Source: Nepenthes gracilis (taxonomy: Eukaryota; Streptophyta; Magnoliopsida; Caryophyllales; Nepenthaceae). From it: a stretch of 64,000 nucleotides of DNA. Below the pieces are notes generated by a model, which saw only the letters and a list, made by a program, of their open reading frames with translations, was not told where the DNA came from and made no database searches. Below are positions 12,140-22,799 of the stretch, piece after piece; position 1 is the stretch's first letter, and the number at the start of each line of letters is the position of its first letter. Where the stretch lies: the NCBI GenBank assembly GCA_033239525.1, contig BSYO01000024.1, forward strand, positions 1,116,001 to 1,180,000, read 5' to 3'. Both the position numbers and the translations under genes were made by a program.

Positions 12140-13260
12140 GGACGGTCAGTGAATCAGGTCCATGAACAGCAAGAAGTCTTGCTGAACTGCATCAGGATGC
12201 AGTTGGAAATAATCCTCTGAATCGGGTCCGAATCGAGCTCCAAATTGGCAAAGCCAACCATGATATAAACTTAAGTTCCTTAAGATAATGTTCAAGTGTC
12301 ACCTTGTAAAATTTGACCCCAAATTGATCATGAACTGGTCGCCAAAACAACAACCAGAATGGACTGCATCAAGAAAGACTAAAGCCGCATGCTGGTTTGT
12401 CGAACCGGCAGCAGAATTAACTTGAACCGGATATGAACTAAACATATTCTTAAACTAGAGTCTCTTAGCTGTAATTAGGTTCCTTGAATCGGTCAAGAAC
12501 CGGTCTCCAATTGACCATAAAGTTCACCCAAACAGAACTGGTCACTGGCTTCTTTGTTGAAGCTTAATGTGGCAGCTTGGGAAAGAGTAACTGAACCAGA
12601 CCCGAATCAGTTAAACCGGCAGCCAACTCAGCCACAGTATCATGTACTAAGGTTGACCTACCTACCCATAAACCGACCTCCCAAAATGTCTTAAAATGGA
12701 TGCTGAACCATACCCTAGAACAACACCCGAACCAGTCCAGTACTCTGGAAACAGGTTCTGGTAGTCCCAATGAAGGGACTGAACTGGCTCTGAACTGGTA
12801 AAATTAGGAGCCGACCTGGACAAGTTATTAAGTAGTAAAGTCGAACTATCATCCTACAAATCAAAGTCCAAAAATAGTTACAAATGAATAGTGAACCGGT
12901 CCCCTAAATTGGATCGAACCAGGTTTAGCAGTCTTAATGCTGAACCTAGCAGCTTGAAAAAAAAACCCGAACCGGGTGAACCAGCACCCAACCCGACCAC
13001 ATCATCAAGTATTAAGGTTAAACTATTCACCTGTAAAAGGGTGGCAAAAAATACCTTCAGGATAGTATTGAACCGGGCCCCCAAAACTGCTATGTCCTCT
13101 GTTAGCCTTCCGGCACAAGTTGGAACTAAGGCCCTAAACCGGTCGATCTTGGTTTTAAAATCGGATAAATTGATATCCAAACATTTATTAAGATAATATA
13201 GAAAAGTAATAAAATATTTAAGGTAAAATTTGAAGACCCAAACCGACCCCTGAACCAGGA
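12140..13260. repeat. Degenerate tandem array, period about 180 bp, about 6-7 units
   Basis: A GAACCGGTC-C-CCAAATTG-like anchor recurs near 12,150, 12,330, 12,500, 12,703, 12,888, 13,067 and 13,248, with spacings of roughly 170-205 bp. A second anchor (CAACCCGACCAC followed by AAGTATTAAGGTTAAACTA) recurs in phase at about 12,625, 12,808 and 12,988. Units are heavily diverged. The array is far less AT-rich than its surroundings and contains many CCGG sites. Open frames here (12,891-13,196 plus and 12,878-13,180 minus) come from the repeat and are not genes. Confidence 0.6.
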
Positions 13261-13729
13261 ATTGAGTCTTTAAGAAACGATATTAAAAATTAACTAAAGG
13301 AACTAAACGAGTTAACCTTGGAATCAAATATTGAGTTTACAATAGTGTTAGCCAAATATATCACATATTAAATATGTATTTTAATATATGTAAAAAATTA
13401 AGGTTAAAACCACTAAAATAGACAATGCATTGAATTTGTTACAATTTATGGTTTGTTATTAAGTTTTGATTGCCTCTTTTGATATTATGAAAATTTATAT
13501 AAAAACTTTGCATGGGCATTGTATTGATTTCTATTATTTATTATCATATGATATGGCCTTATATTCAAGAGAAGATGTTATAAAAGTTTCATAAGATTCA
13601 AAGAACGATAAATATTTTCTTATGGAATAGAGAGAATTAAGTAAAGAAGTATGAAAAACAAGATAAAAATTTCAATAAAGAAGTTTTCAAGTTTTTGAGA
13701 ATAAGTATGATTGGATTAAGGAATTATCT

Positions 13730-14000
13730 CAACAGGTAATATTCTCTGACACGCTATAGATATTACAGTGAGAAACTCAATAATCATTCTAACCACGGAT
13801 TATAGTGGGTAATATGCCTTAGCATGTCTTAATATATTATGGTGAAAGATCGATACCCGATAAGTCAGCCTAGTATCACTGAGGCGATTCCAACTTCATC
13901 TACCGGGAGATAATAGGTAGTTAATTTATATATTCGGGATGTAAATAAGTAATATATTCTGAAATTTAGGTAATACCAGCCTCGATACCCGGGACATCAC
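13730..14000 (+). mobile_element. LTR relic related to the 25-35 kb gypsy element
   Basis: ATTCTCTGACACGCTATAGA followed by GTGAGAAACTCAATAATCAT and GTGGGTAATATGCCTTAGC aligns, in the same orientation, with the LTR interior at about 26,130-26,240 (GAATCTCCTGGCATGCCATT, GTGGAAACTCAATGATTACC, GTGGGTAATATCC). It is an old, truncated LTR fragment whose limits are approximate. The following 14,040-14,580 stretch is AT-rich with short pyrimidine runs and no gene. Confidence 0.45.
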
Positions 14001-14861
14001 AAGAAATTTGAAATAAGTAATGTTCCAACAAATTAAAAATAAAAAGTAACAAAAGAAAAAAATCTTTGATGGTTTTGAATTTACTTAATTTTACCAAAAT
14101 ATATTCTGATTTCACTTAAATTTTCTATTTTCTTTTCTCTTTTTATTTTTTATATCTTTTGCTCTTCTCTCTCTTCCATTAAAAATCTAGTAAAAATGAG
14201 ATAAAAATTAGCCAAAGCACATATTTATGAAAAATTGGCTCACACGAGCCCGTTAGACTTGGATTAGGCACTGAGACATAGTCACACTGCACACTAAGCA
14301 TTGCATAATGTACATCTCAAGTGCTAGCATTTTATTTTAAACACGCATATGTATATTTGGAGTCCACATTAGGTATAACCATTCTGCTTAAAATGTGTTC
14401 ACACAATAGCAAGTTTACCTAATGCATTCTAGTCTAAAACTTACGTTTCTATCTCAAAATTTTAATAGTTTACGAATTTAATTAAATTAATTATTATTAA
14501 ACTAATATTTTAAAATTTATACCTCACACTCAATAAAAAAAAAAAAGGAATAAAAATATTATTTTATGTGCCTAAATAATAGCTCTCTGAAGAAGATATC
14601 ACGGGTCGAATAGACTTAGGAACACAAGGGCCCGCCAAATTAATATTGACATACTTGCCCCACTAGATCTTACTCGTACGTCGAAAGCACCAGGGACTAG
14701 AGAACAAAAGACACAGAGTACTCCCACAAGCAGAAACACAAGATCATAACATGACACGAATCTCAATGCTGTGAAGCAATCCACAAACAGCGGCGGAGCG
14801 GCCGTGCGGCGCCGCCACGGGTTCTGCTGCCACCGTCACAGAGCCGCTGCAACCCATCTAC

Positions 14862-15228
14862 TTAGCTCCACAATAAGAACATCAAGCCAGAGAACAGGAG
14901 GGATGCGACCAGGGAGATTGAGGAGGCACTGTGAAGCGTGATCGGGGCACGGCTGTCGTCGTTCATGCCGGAAGGGCCGAGACCGGTGCCAACCCCACCC
15001 AGTATTCCGGTCGAGGGAGTTGCACCGGAAGGTGTTACGGTGGTGGGTGTGGCGCCGTAGGGGGACGTGGTGGTTGCAGGAGTGCCGGTGACCGGAGTCG
15101 TGGGCGTGGTGGTTGCAGGAGTGCCGGTGACCGGAGTCGTGGGCGTGGTGGTTGCAGGAGTGCCGGTGATCGGAGTCGTGGGCGTGGTGCTGGGTACGGT
15201 CACCGGTGTCGTGCTGGTCCCGGCAGCA
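14862..15228 (-). CDS. PDCB: PDCB3-like exon 4: linker and GPI signal
   Basis: Acceptor TTGTAG| then TGCTGCCGGGACC. The first base completes the Ser codon left by the micro-exon. Encodes the Thr/Pro-rich linker, the 39-bp repeats, and the hydrophobic GPI signal, ending in Trp-Ser-stop (TAA at 14,864-14,862). The likely GPI attachment site is a small residue in or near SGMNDDS. Confidence 0.9.
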
Positions 15229-18200
15229 CTACAATACACCAAAACACATGCCCCATGCAAAGTTAAGGTTAAAAAAATTCCAACAATCAAAGAATGATAC
15301 GACGTCGCATAGCATATCAGATCCACATATAAATATAAATATAGTTAATTTAGCATCCGTACTGCTTTTATTATCCCCGCCGGCGGCTACTCCACCGTCG
15401 ATGTGGATAGCTTAGGTATTTAATCAACGGTGGCATTAAAAATATATTTTATAATAATTTAATAATAATAAAATTATATAAAAATAAAACAATTAAATAT
15501 TATATTATTAAAAATATCACTAAAAAATATTATCTTTCTAATCAAAAGTCAGGGGCAAAATGGTCTTTTTCTCCTTAGTGGGCCCGTCCGTTGCCAATAA
15601 TTGTCAGCTTTAACCTTGGTAAAAAGACAAGGGGAAAAAAGCAAAGCAAAAGCAATCAAGTCAAAGAAACGGCTAAAAGCATTTTCAATTTATTTATAAT
15701 CTTTTTTTTTTTTTTTACGTTTAAATATCAAAAAAATAAGAAATAATATTTATATACCTAATTATACAGTAATATACATCAAAATTATTAAGATTAGTAT
15801 GAAAAATAAAAAAATAAAATAATATCTATTTTAAATAATTTTAATATAAATAAATATATAAATAATAAATGAATAATAGGTAGAGGGCCAGAGGGCTTCA
15901 AGAACATCATCATATGAGAGTGAAATGGGCAAAAGGGAATCATCTAATAGAATGGTTAAAATTATAAGATAAATTTGTTAATTATAACATATTATTAAAA
16001 TTTTAACCATTGAAATTGATATAATAAAATTTTTATTGAAAAAAATATGAAAAATAATAGAGATAATTTTAAGAGTACCCATGTTAAACTGTTTTTCTAA
16101 AAAGTCTAAATTAAATTATTTATACTACTGTAATAAATTTAGATATCTGATATAATTTATATGACAAATCGGACAATCTATAGTAACCAGATAATTTGTC
16201 GTCACAAGGAGGATGTGTATTATAGGAGATGAACAGGTCCGATGATGACCGTAAAAAGAATAATAAATGTCAAAGAGAAGAAACAGAGCGCACTGAAAAT
16301 GCGCGAGCAGAAGGAGAAAAGAGAAGATCAGAGATAAGAATCCTGGCGCCGTTAAAGAACTGATCGACGTCTAAATTTAAATTATTCAAATTGAGTTATT
16401 TTACTCATAAAATCTAGATTTTACACTGCCTAAAAAAATTTAGACCGTCAAATATAACATATTCTTTTTAAAATTTTAAGTGTCTATATTTAGATACACA
16501 TGCACACTTAAAACAGACAAATATCACTGCTTTGACTGCTTTCCAAATATAAAGGCAGGTAGGCAAAAACAAAGGATTGCCATGCATCCGTTTCAAAAGG
16601 AGGACATATCTAAGCTTTTCTTAACGATAATAAAGTAAAGATGCATTTGCTTTAACACCAGAAAGATGAAGCCCCAAGGGACCAAAGGCACCATAAAACC
16701 AAAGGTAGACTCCACTTTAACCTAAAATACCTTTAAAAAACATCCCGGGACGTTTCCAGTCGCACGCTCCGAGGAGGGTCAGAGATATATAGCCTTATCT
16801 TGATATCGTGAAGAGGCTAATGTCATAGTTTAAACCAGCTATGGTTCAGAAAATTTTGATATTCTGCCGAAAGCTTTCCTTGGTGAAGACGACCTTAGTT
16901 TTGTAGAACACACGACGGTGTAAGATCAACTTTGAATGAGTCGGAAAGGAAACATAATTAACCTTAATCTTGACAGATTTGTATTTGACACGGGTTTGAG
17001 TCTGACATCCTTTTCATTTATTGGTTATTACCCGTGTAAGCGAAGAACAGATACTTTGAATGGATAACATATATCCTCGATGAGACCAATCCTCGCACCG
17101 TCACCCCTAAACCACAGATATGACTACCACTACCCTTATGCTATTGCAACTAACAACCCATCCGACTACTGTCAAAGAAGAATGCAGGTAACTAGAAGAA
17201 AGGCGCCAAGGCGCATATTCAATGTCACTTAAGAATAATTTTGACAGCTGACATTGCAAACGGGTTAAATGTGAAGTACCTCTAGAATACAACGACGCTA
17301 TTGTTTGAAGATGTTTTGCAGTAATGAAAATCAAAGAAGTACTTTAGACGAAAGCAAGATTATCAAATCCTCAATAGTTAATTTTTATAGCAAATAATAA
17401 CTAAGAATGATATAATATTTCGGAAGTTACTTTCTCTTATGTATTTATACAAAACCAACCAACAATGTGTCCTTTTATAGAAATGGCCTTTATTTAGGTA
17501 TATTGGTGCATTATAGTTAAACTCAAGTGTATATTACTAAAGCTGCTGAAATATTATATGTATTAGTGTCACATTAAGCATAAGGAGAGTAAAGAAAGGG
17601 GACATAAAATGAGAGATGTTATAGTCTTTCTAGTACGGAGGCTACTATATCTGCCCAACGGTCAGAATTAAAATTTGGGTAAATGAACGGTAAATATTAT
17701 ATCAAGTAACTTAAATGGTTATTCAATCTCTACTATTCATCTGCCCAATTTTTAATTCCAATCATTTGATGGATATGAAAGGCCCCCACTAGAAGGACTG
17801 TAATAGCACTCTCACATAAAATAACATGGGCACAAAGCCATACCTGGCACTAGCAGGAAAAACACAGCCTGAATAGCCTGTGGATGAACACAATTATTCA
17901 GTTTCTATCTTCAGTAGAATTATTCACACATAAAAAGCATATTTGATTTATGCCTTTTTTTTTTTCACAAAGCCACATTTGAACTTCAAATCTAAGGAAA
18001 TTTGTATTTGTTTTCACATCAAGTGAACATGTATCTATTAGCATCCTCTGGCATGCATATGGGCTTCAAAAACACACCCTTTCTAGTTTTTAACCCCATA
18101 AATCAAAAAATATATCCTTATGAATAAATAATCATAATATTAGAGGTTCTGGAGATTAGCAAAAGTAAAACAATAAGTAATCACACAATAAAATATTAGA

Positions 18201-21200
18201 TTTATGTGAAAAATTTCAGCAAAGAACTACAGACAGAGGAGGAGAAATTTCAATATCTTTGAAATGATGGTTACAAGAGGAGGCAGCTACAAATTTTGTT
18301 TCTGAAAAGCTTCACAAAATCCTACTACAAATGTCCCATTCAAAATTCATATCAAGCAGAACCGAAAACTTTTTGGTAACCAAGTCGATTGCACAAAACG
18401 AAATCGTGTCACACTTAATAAATAGTGTAGCAAATCAAATCTAGTAGTACTTTTAGGGACAATCATCTATGGGGCAGCCTCGAGTATAAGAGCCCACTGT
18501 CAAATAACAGGTCCAATGAATAACGTAAATTCTAAATGCACAATTTTTCAGTAAAGTAAACCGAAAATGGTCTAACCACCCTTCCCCAAATCTCACGAGC
18601 AGTGGGAGTTTTATACACCAGGCTGCCCCTTTATGTTAAGTCCATAGCACATTTTGTTAATAATAGCGTTAATAGCATATAACAGTTCTTAGGTCTTTAG
18701 ATAACATGGCAACTTTTGAGATTAGTTGGTTTATTGGCACCAAGAACCCAGCAATCAATCCCCATCCCATTTCCATTTTTTAGCACAAAACCATTTGAGT
18801 CCTTATAAATCAAAGTCAGATACCTTGCCAACCCGATGGGATGAAAAAAGGACAGTCCGGTGTGCAAAATTTTTGCCATATGTATGGTTCAGAAAAGGAT
18901 CAGATTGCCATGATTATATTATATGCAGTCTTGTGTTATTCAATAGTCTATTTTTATGATTCGAACCCGCATTCAATCGGTCATATAGCAATAACTTTAC
19001 CTTGTGCCAACTCTACCGGATTGGATGAGAGGTTAAGAAAATTAACAAATTTTACTCTAGAAATATTAATTGTATGTGCATTGAGTGTGAAAGAGCCAGC
19101 TTGGTTGGGCTGTTTGGGTGCTTTTGAATGTTTGGCTCCCTAAAAACCAAAAGCTTGTTTGGTTTATTCTAAAACAAGTGTTTTTATTGAATTAGTAACA
19201 GCAGCAATACCATTCCAAATGCCTACAGACATGAACTTTTGCCATTGATATTTATAAAATGTTCAAAATATCCTTATTAATATCTCTTTACTCAACACAT
19301 ATTTTCTCCCTTCATTTTCTAGTTCATTTTCTCTCTCACCAAACTAGTACTGATCAAAACCGGGCCACCCAACCGAAATTTTATATGATTTGGTTAAAAT
19401 ATAAAACCTTATAAATGGGTGCAGTTACAAAATTAAGCCCAACTAATTTTTTTAGACCAAGTACAAATACAATGATAACTGTATTATGAAGATTTTCACT
19501 AAAGAACATGTTAAATTTAGCCCTTCTCACTATAAAAATAACTGGTTTAATATAACCCGGACTATAGTTCTCTTGTAAATATATATTTTTTCTTTTGAAC
19601 AAATACCAAATTTAAAAAATTATTTCAATGAATTAAATTTTTGTGTAATTAATATTTTTTTAAGTAAATATTTTTATTAAATATACAATTACGTGATATT
19701 TTATCCCAAATATTATAACTTTTTGTATATTTTTAGTATTTTTTATACAAATATAATTTTTTCAATAAGCACATTGAAAAAAAAAAAAAAAAATCCATTG
19801 ATCAGCCCAAACCGGCCAAATTTAGCTCAAAAACAAGCACGGTTAAGGCTTTTTGATCGGGTGACTAGGTCTTATCCAATTTGGCTTGATCTGTCCATCA
19901 CAAATTTTTATCTAAACACGAACCATGTCCGGTCTACACAAAACAATATTTAAATAATAAAATGTTCAAATTCAATATATTTGTTGTTGGCATTTTCTTT
20001 CTCTCACACACATATTAAAGTATTTATTATTAGTATTTATGTCATTTATAAGTCTAAATATTAAGATATTATTCTTAATTTAACGTCGCCTTTCTTTTTG
20101 CACATAAAAAATACAATAAAAACACAAATATATATCAAATATACAAAGATTTTATCTTGTACCATTTTTTGAAAAGATTAGAAACACAAATATACATATA
20201 TATCAAATAATATAAAACAACTTATTGGTTATTTAACATTCAACGGCCGCATATAACATTATTCTATGCAAACCCAAATTTCATATTTAACATGAACTGC
20301 TAAAAAACTAAACAAACAACCTAACAGCAATTTCAACAGCATTAAGAAAAATATTGAAAGATGGGGTGTATGTCAATGGAAGAAGACTCACTGGGGTCAG
20401 AGGCAGAGACAGTGGCCGTGCCGGCAAAGTCACAGGTGCCACCAGCTTCATTCTTTCTCTGAAAATAGCTGTTGACAGCATAAGAGCAATGAGCTTTCAC
20501 AGTGCTGGGATTGAAGCAAGCACCATTCTGCTTGATGGGGCTGCAATCAGCCCCAGCTCCACAAGCATAGTCCAATGTCTTCTGAAGAACAGCATCACTT
20601 AGCCCATCTTTGCACACACACCAACTTCCACCTACAAATTGGAAATTAACAATCATAGATGAAAATATTTGTATGGAAAAATATTATTTTTATCGGTTAT
20701 ACTAAAAAGAAAAAAATTCTAAAAATCGTAAGCTGATATAACAGTTAAATTTCAGCCGATATTTGCATTATTGATACAGGTCATTGAGAGGACGTGTAAT
20801 ATTCGTGTGTGACGCACTCAGGCAAATATGTCAAGCAAAAGTCATACAATATTTGTACAAAAGTTGACTGAATGTCAGTCAAAGGTCGGCCGAGTTATGG
20901 GACTCACTAGAGCTTCCCACTTTGTGTGAGAAGCGGTTAAGTGAAAGTCATTTCTAGGAAACCGAAAGTATCTGCGCTTGGTAGGCACACAATAGACAGT
21001 CATGTGCATTTGGGAGAAAATGGGCACCCGATGCATGTTCAATGGTTGCCTTTGTGCCAGTTCTAGTAGGACCAATGCCAGAAAGGCACATACATGGATT
21101 GCCCAAGGAAGTCATGCCTAATACACGTGTACCAACAATGGTATAAAATCACGCCTAATGCCATTTTAGGGTAAATTGAAATCATTTTACAACGCAGGAG

Positions 21201-22609
21201 TGCCACACAAGAGAGAGAAGAGAGAAAAAAGAGAAGATGAAAGGATTCACATTCAATTGAGATCCGATTCGAGTTTTATTTTTCATAAAGGTCAAATATA
21301 TTACTTTAGTGTGTTCCTAGGATATATTACCATTTAATTACTCTTATTCTTATTATGTTTTTCTCTTGTAATTGACAGGTGCGTTGGGTGTTGTGTTCAT
21401 TCAGTCATTCACTCGAATAATAATGAATGAATTCCAGATAGAATTATATTTATAACCGATACCATTATTATAGTGAATTTATTCGAAATTTATTTTGTAA
21501 TTTTTTCTTTGTTAAAAAGAGTTTTTTACGTTAAATATGGTTATATAACTTTCAATACTTGGTTATGTTGTGTTCATTACGCTTAAGTATTTGATGATTA
21601 ATGTTTGTATATTTTTGTCAAATTCCAATAATCATTATACTATTGAAAAATATCAATATTAGTATATCTCCATAGATATTTGAATCAATGTTGACAATTA
21701 ATACAAGAAGGTACTAATTCAAGGGCTTTTATGTTTTATTTTTTTATTTTTTTGGGGGAGAAGGGGGGTTGTGCGTAAAGGATCAGAAGAAAATCGAGTA
21801 GCTTTGAGCGAAGAACACAAAAGGAACTGACCAAGGAAATGTGTTTTATGCCATCATCAAAAGAAGGAGTGAAAAGGATGGAACGATGGAGCTAGTTTCC
21901 CCATTTAACTAGTCGCGACTCTTAGAACAATCGGGTTTTTTACACAAGGTCTCAGAAAAATGGCTACAACAAATCTATGTGCAAAAAGAAGAATTCAAGC
22001 AAAAGGAAAGAAAAAAAAAATTTTTTTTATTAAGATTTTGTTCTATAATTATATTAGCCACACATTAACCTTCAAATTCGCATTTTCCTGTTTGTTTCTT
22101 TGTTGTGTTCGTGCTAATTATATGTCCTTAAAAAAAAAAAATCAAACCCTGCCAAGTGAGCCTCAGCGGTGAAATTTCATGAAAATGGAAGAGAAAGGTT
22201 GACATCTGAGACAAAAAAAAAAAAACCTATGGTTTAGAATGATGAATCTGAACCGTTGCCTGATTGTGTTCTGGGTTTTTGAGAAGAAGAACAAGCACCC
22301 ATTTAGGAGAAGGGAAGAACGAACAGAAGAAAAAGCTGGGTAACTGCAGATGAAATTGAGAAGATGAATGCCTGAATCACTCAAGTAATTAAATTAACTA
22401 ATTATACAAGGGAATTTTCGAGGAAAAGAAAAATGAAAATGCAGAAAAGAGCGAATTAAAGGGGATTTAAGGGGGGAAAAAAAGAGCAAAAGAAATGGAG
22501 GCCTACAGCTCTGTTTGGGGTGAGAGGAGGAAGATAGAGCAGCATCTAGCTTACTTGAGTGCCCAGCCATAGCTAAGAAAAACAGCACTGTTAACGCTCG
22601 AGCGGCCAT
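14862..22609 (-). CDS. PDCB: Plasmodesmata callose-binding protein (X8 domain, GPI-anchored), PDCB3-like; whole gene, 4 exons
   Basis: Exons 22,609-22,555, 20,631-20,392, 17,877-17,844 and 15,228-14,862 join to a 231-residue protein, with GT-AG introns in compatible phases. Residues 1-19 are a signal peptide (MAARALTVLFFLAMAGHSS). Residues 21-106 are an X8 domain (SWCVCKDGLSDAVLQKTLDY at 21-40) with Cys at 23, 25, 42, 48, 57, 67, 85 and 103. Then comes a Thr/Pro/Ala-rich linker with three 13-residue repeats, a 'GATPSTGILGG' segment, and a C-terminal hydrophobic tail (ISLVASLLFSGLMFLLWS) typical of a GPI-attachment signal. X8 proteins of this layout bind callose (beta-1,3-glucan) in the wall around plasmodesmata and limit cell-to-cell movement. 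Signal peptide, X8 sequence and the glycine-rich pre-anchor segment most resemble Arabidopsis PDCB3, from memory. Introns of 1.9-2.6 kb contain transposon insertions. The gene looks intact. Confidence 0.9.
15068..15190 (-). repeat. In-frame 39-bp minisatellite, three units, in exon 4
   Basis: Each unit encodes TPTTPVTGTPATT (the most upstream one has Ile for the first Val). Units are nearly identical at DNA level. The period is a multiple of three, so copy-number change would lengthen or shorten the linker without breaking the frame. Confidence 0.9.
15229..17601. other. Intron 3 of the PDCB3-like gene, distal part
   Basis: Non-coding. Mostly AT-rich, with a less AT-rich block at about 16,740-17,330 that may be an old insertion; nothing in it resembles a known protein or element. 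The intron's first 241 bases (17,843-17,603) hold a MITE, listed separately. Confidence 0.5.
17602..17822. mobile_element. MITE with long terminal inverted repeats, in intron 3
   Basis: The left arm (CATAAAATGAGAGATG...TAGTCTTTCTAGTACGGAGG...GAATTAAAATTTGGG) pairs with the reverse complement of the right arm (TTTTATGTGAGAGTGC...CAGTCCTTCTAGTGGGGGCC...GAATTAAAAATTGGG). The arms cover about 100 bp each with roughly 80% pairing, so the 220-bp unit is a near-complete foldback. No coding capacity. Superfamily and target-site duplication are not clear. The right end lies about 20 bp from the splice donor of the 34-bp micro-exon. Confidence 0.7.
17844..17877 (-). CDS. PDCB: PDCB3-like exon 3: 34-bp micro-exon
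   Basis: Flanked by TGTGGATTCACAG-type acceptor context (CACAG|GC) and donor CCAG|GTATGG on the minus strand. With the phase-1 end of exon 2 (GAC CCC A) it reads DPSYSGCVFPASAS. It ends in phase 2, exactly matching exon 4. Without it, exon 2 (phase 1) and exon 4 (needs phase 2) cannot join in frame, and the last X8 Cys with its CVFPASAS signature would be missing. Confidence 0.85.
17878..20391. other. Intron 2 of the PDCB3-like gene
   Basis: Non-coding, AT-rich, no recognised insertion with clear ends. Two short stretches with ACTGATCAAAACCGG (about 19,350) and TGATCAGCCCAAACCGG (about 19,799) look related, and may be fragments of one old repeat. Confidence 0.5.
20392..20631 (-). CDS. PDCB: PDCB3-like exon 2: X8 domain
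   Basis: Acceptor TTTGTAG|GTGGAAGTTGG, donor CCCCA|GTGAGT. Encodes residues 20-98 plus split Ser codons at both ends, covering almost the whole X8 domain with seven of its eight Cys. Confidence 0.93.
20691..21461. mobile_element. Candidate insertion in intron 1 bounded by an 11-bp inverted repeat
   Basis: TATCGGTTATA at 20,691 is matched by its exact reverse complement TATAACCGATA at 21,451-21,461. The 0.77 kb between them is compositionally unlike the rest of the intron (more GC) and holds a TATA-like GGTATAAAATC near 21,140, followed by a purine-rich run. It could be a small DNA transposon or an LTR fragment. No clean target-site duplication was seen. Confidence 0.3.
22555..22609 (-). CDS. 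PDCB: PDCB3-like exon 1: signal peptide
   Basis: Start ATG at 22,609, the only Met that gives a clean signal peptide. An in-frame TTG upstream is not needed. Donor CTCAA|GTAAGC leaves phase 1. Downstream of the donor the frame reads into low-quality sequence, confirming the exon end. Confidence 0.88.
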
Positions 22610-22707
22610 GGCTGAAGTGTTCAAGCCTCAAATCGCGCGGCTGTGAAGAGTTCTCCAGACAATGCGCTTCGCCCAGATGGTGCGTTAGCAGTTTGCCACA
22701 CTCGCAC

Positions 22708-22732
22708 AGAGGAGAGAGAGAGAGAGACAGCG
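22708..22732 (-). promoter_or_regulatory. CT-rich tract upstream of the PDCB3-like start
   Basis: On the minus strand a (CT)n run lies about 100-125 bp before the ATG. Pyrimidine tracts like this are common in the 5' UTR or core promoter of plant genes. No convincing TATA box was identified, so the transcription start is unknown. Confidence 0.35.
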
Positions 22733-22799
22733 AAAGAGAAAGGGTGCAGAGTGGGATGAGTGCCTCGCATTGGAGAATTTCAAGAACAAAAAAAAAAAT

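Noticed and set aside
12891..13196. 101-codon plus-strand frame and its 100-codon antisense partner
   Set aside because: Both fall in the 180-bp-period array and are not conserved from unit to unit.
14931..15266. 111-codon plus-strand frame with Gly/Arg repeats
   Set aside because: Opposite strand of the 39-bp repeat and linker of the PDCB3-like exon 4. The minus strand carries the real protein.
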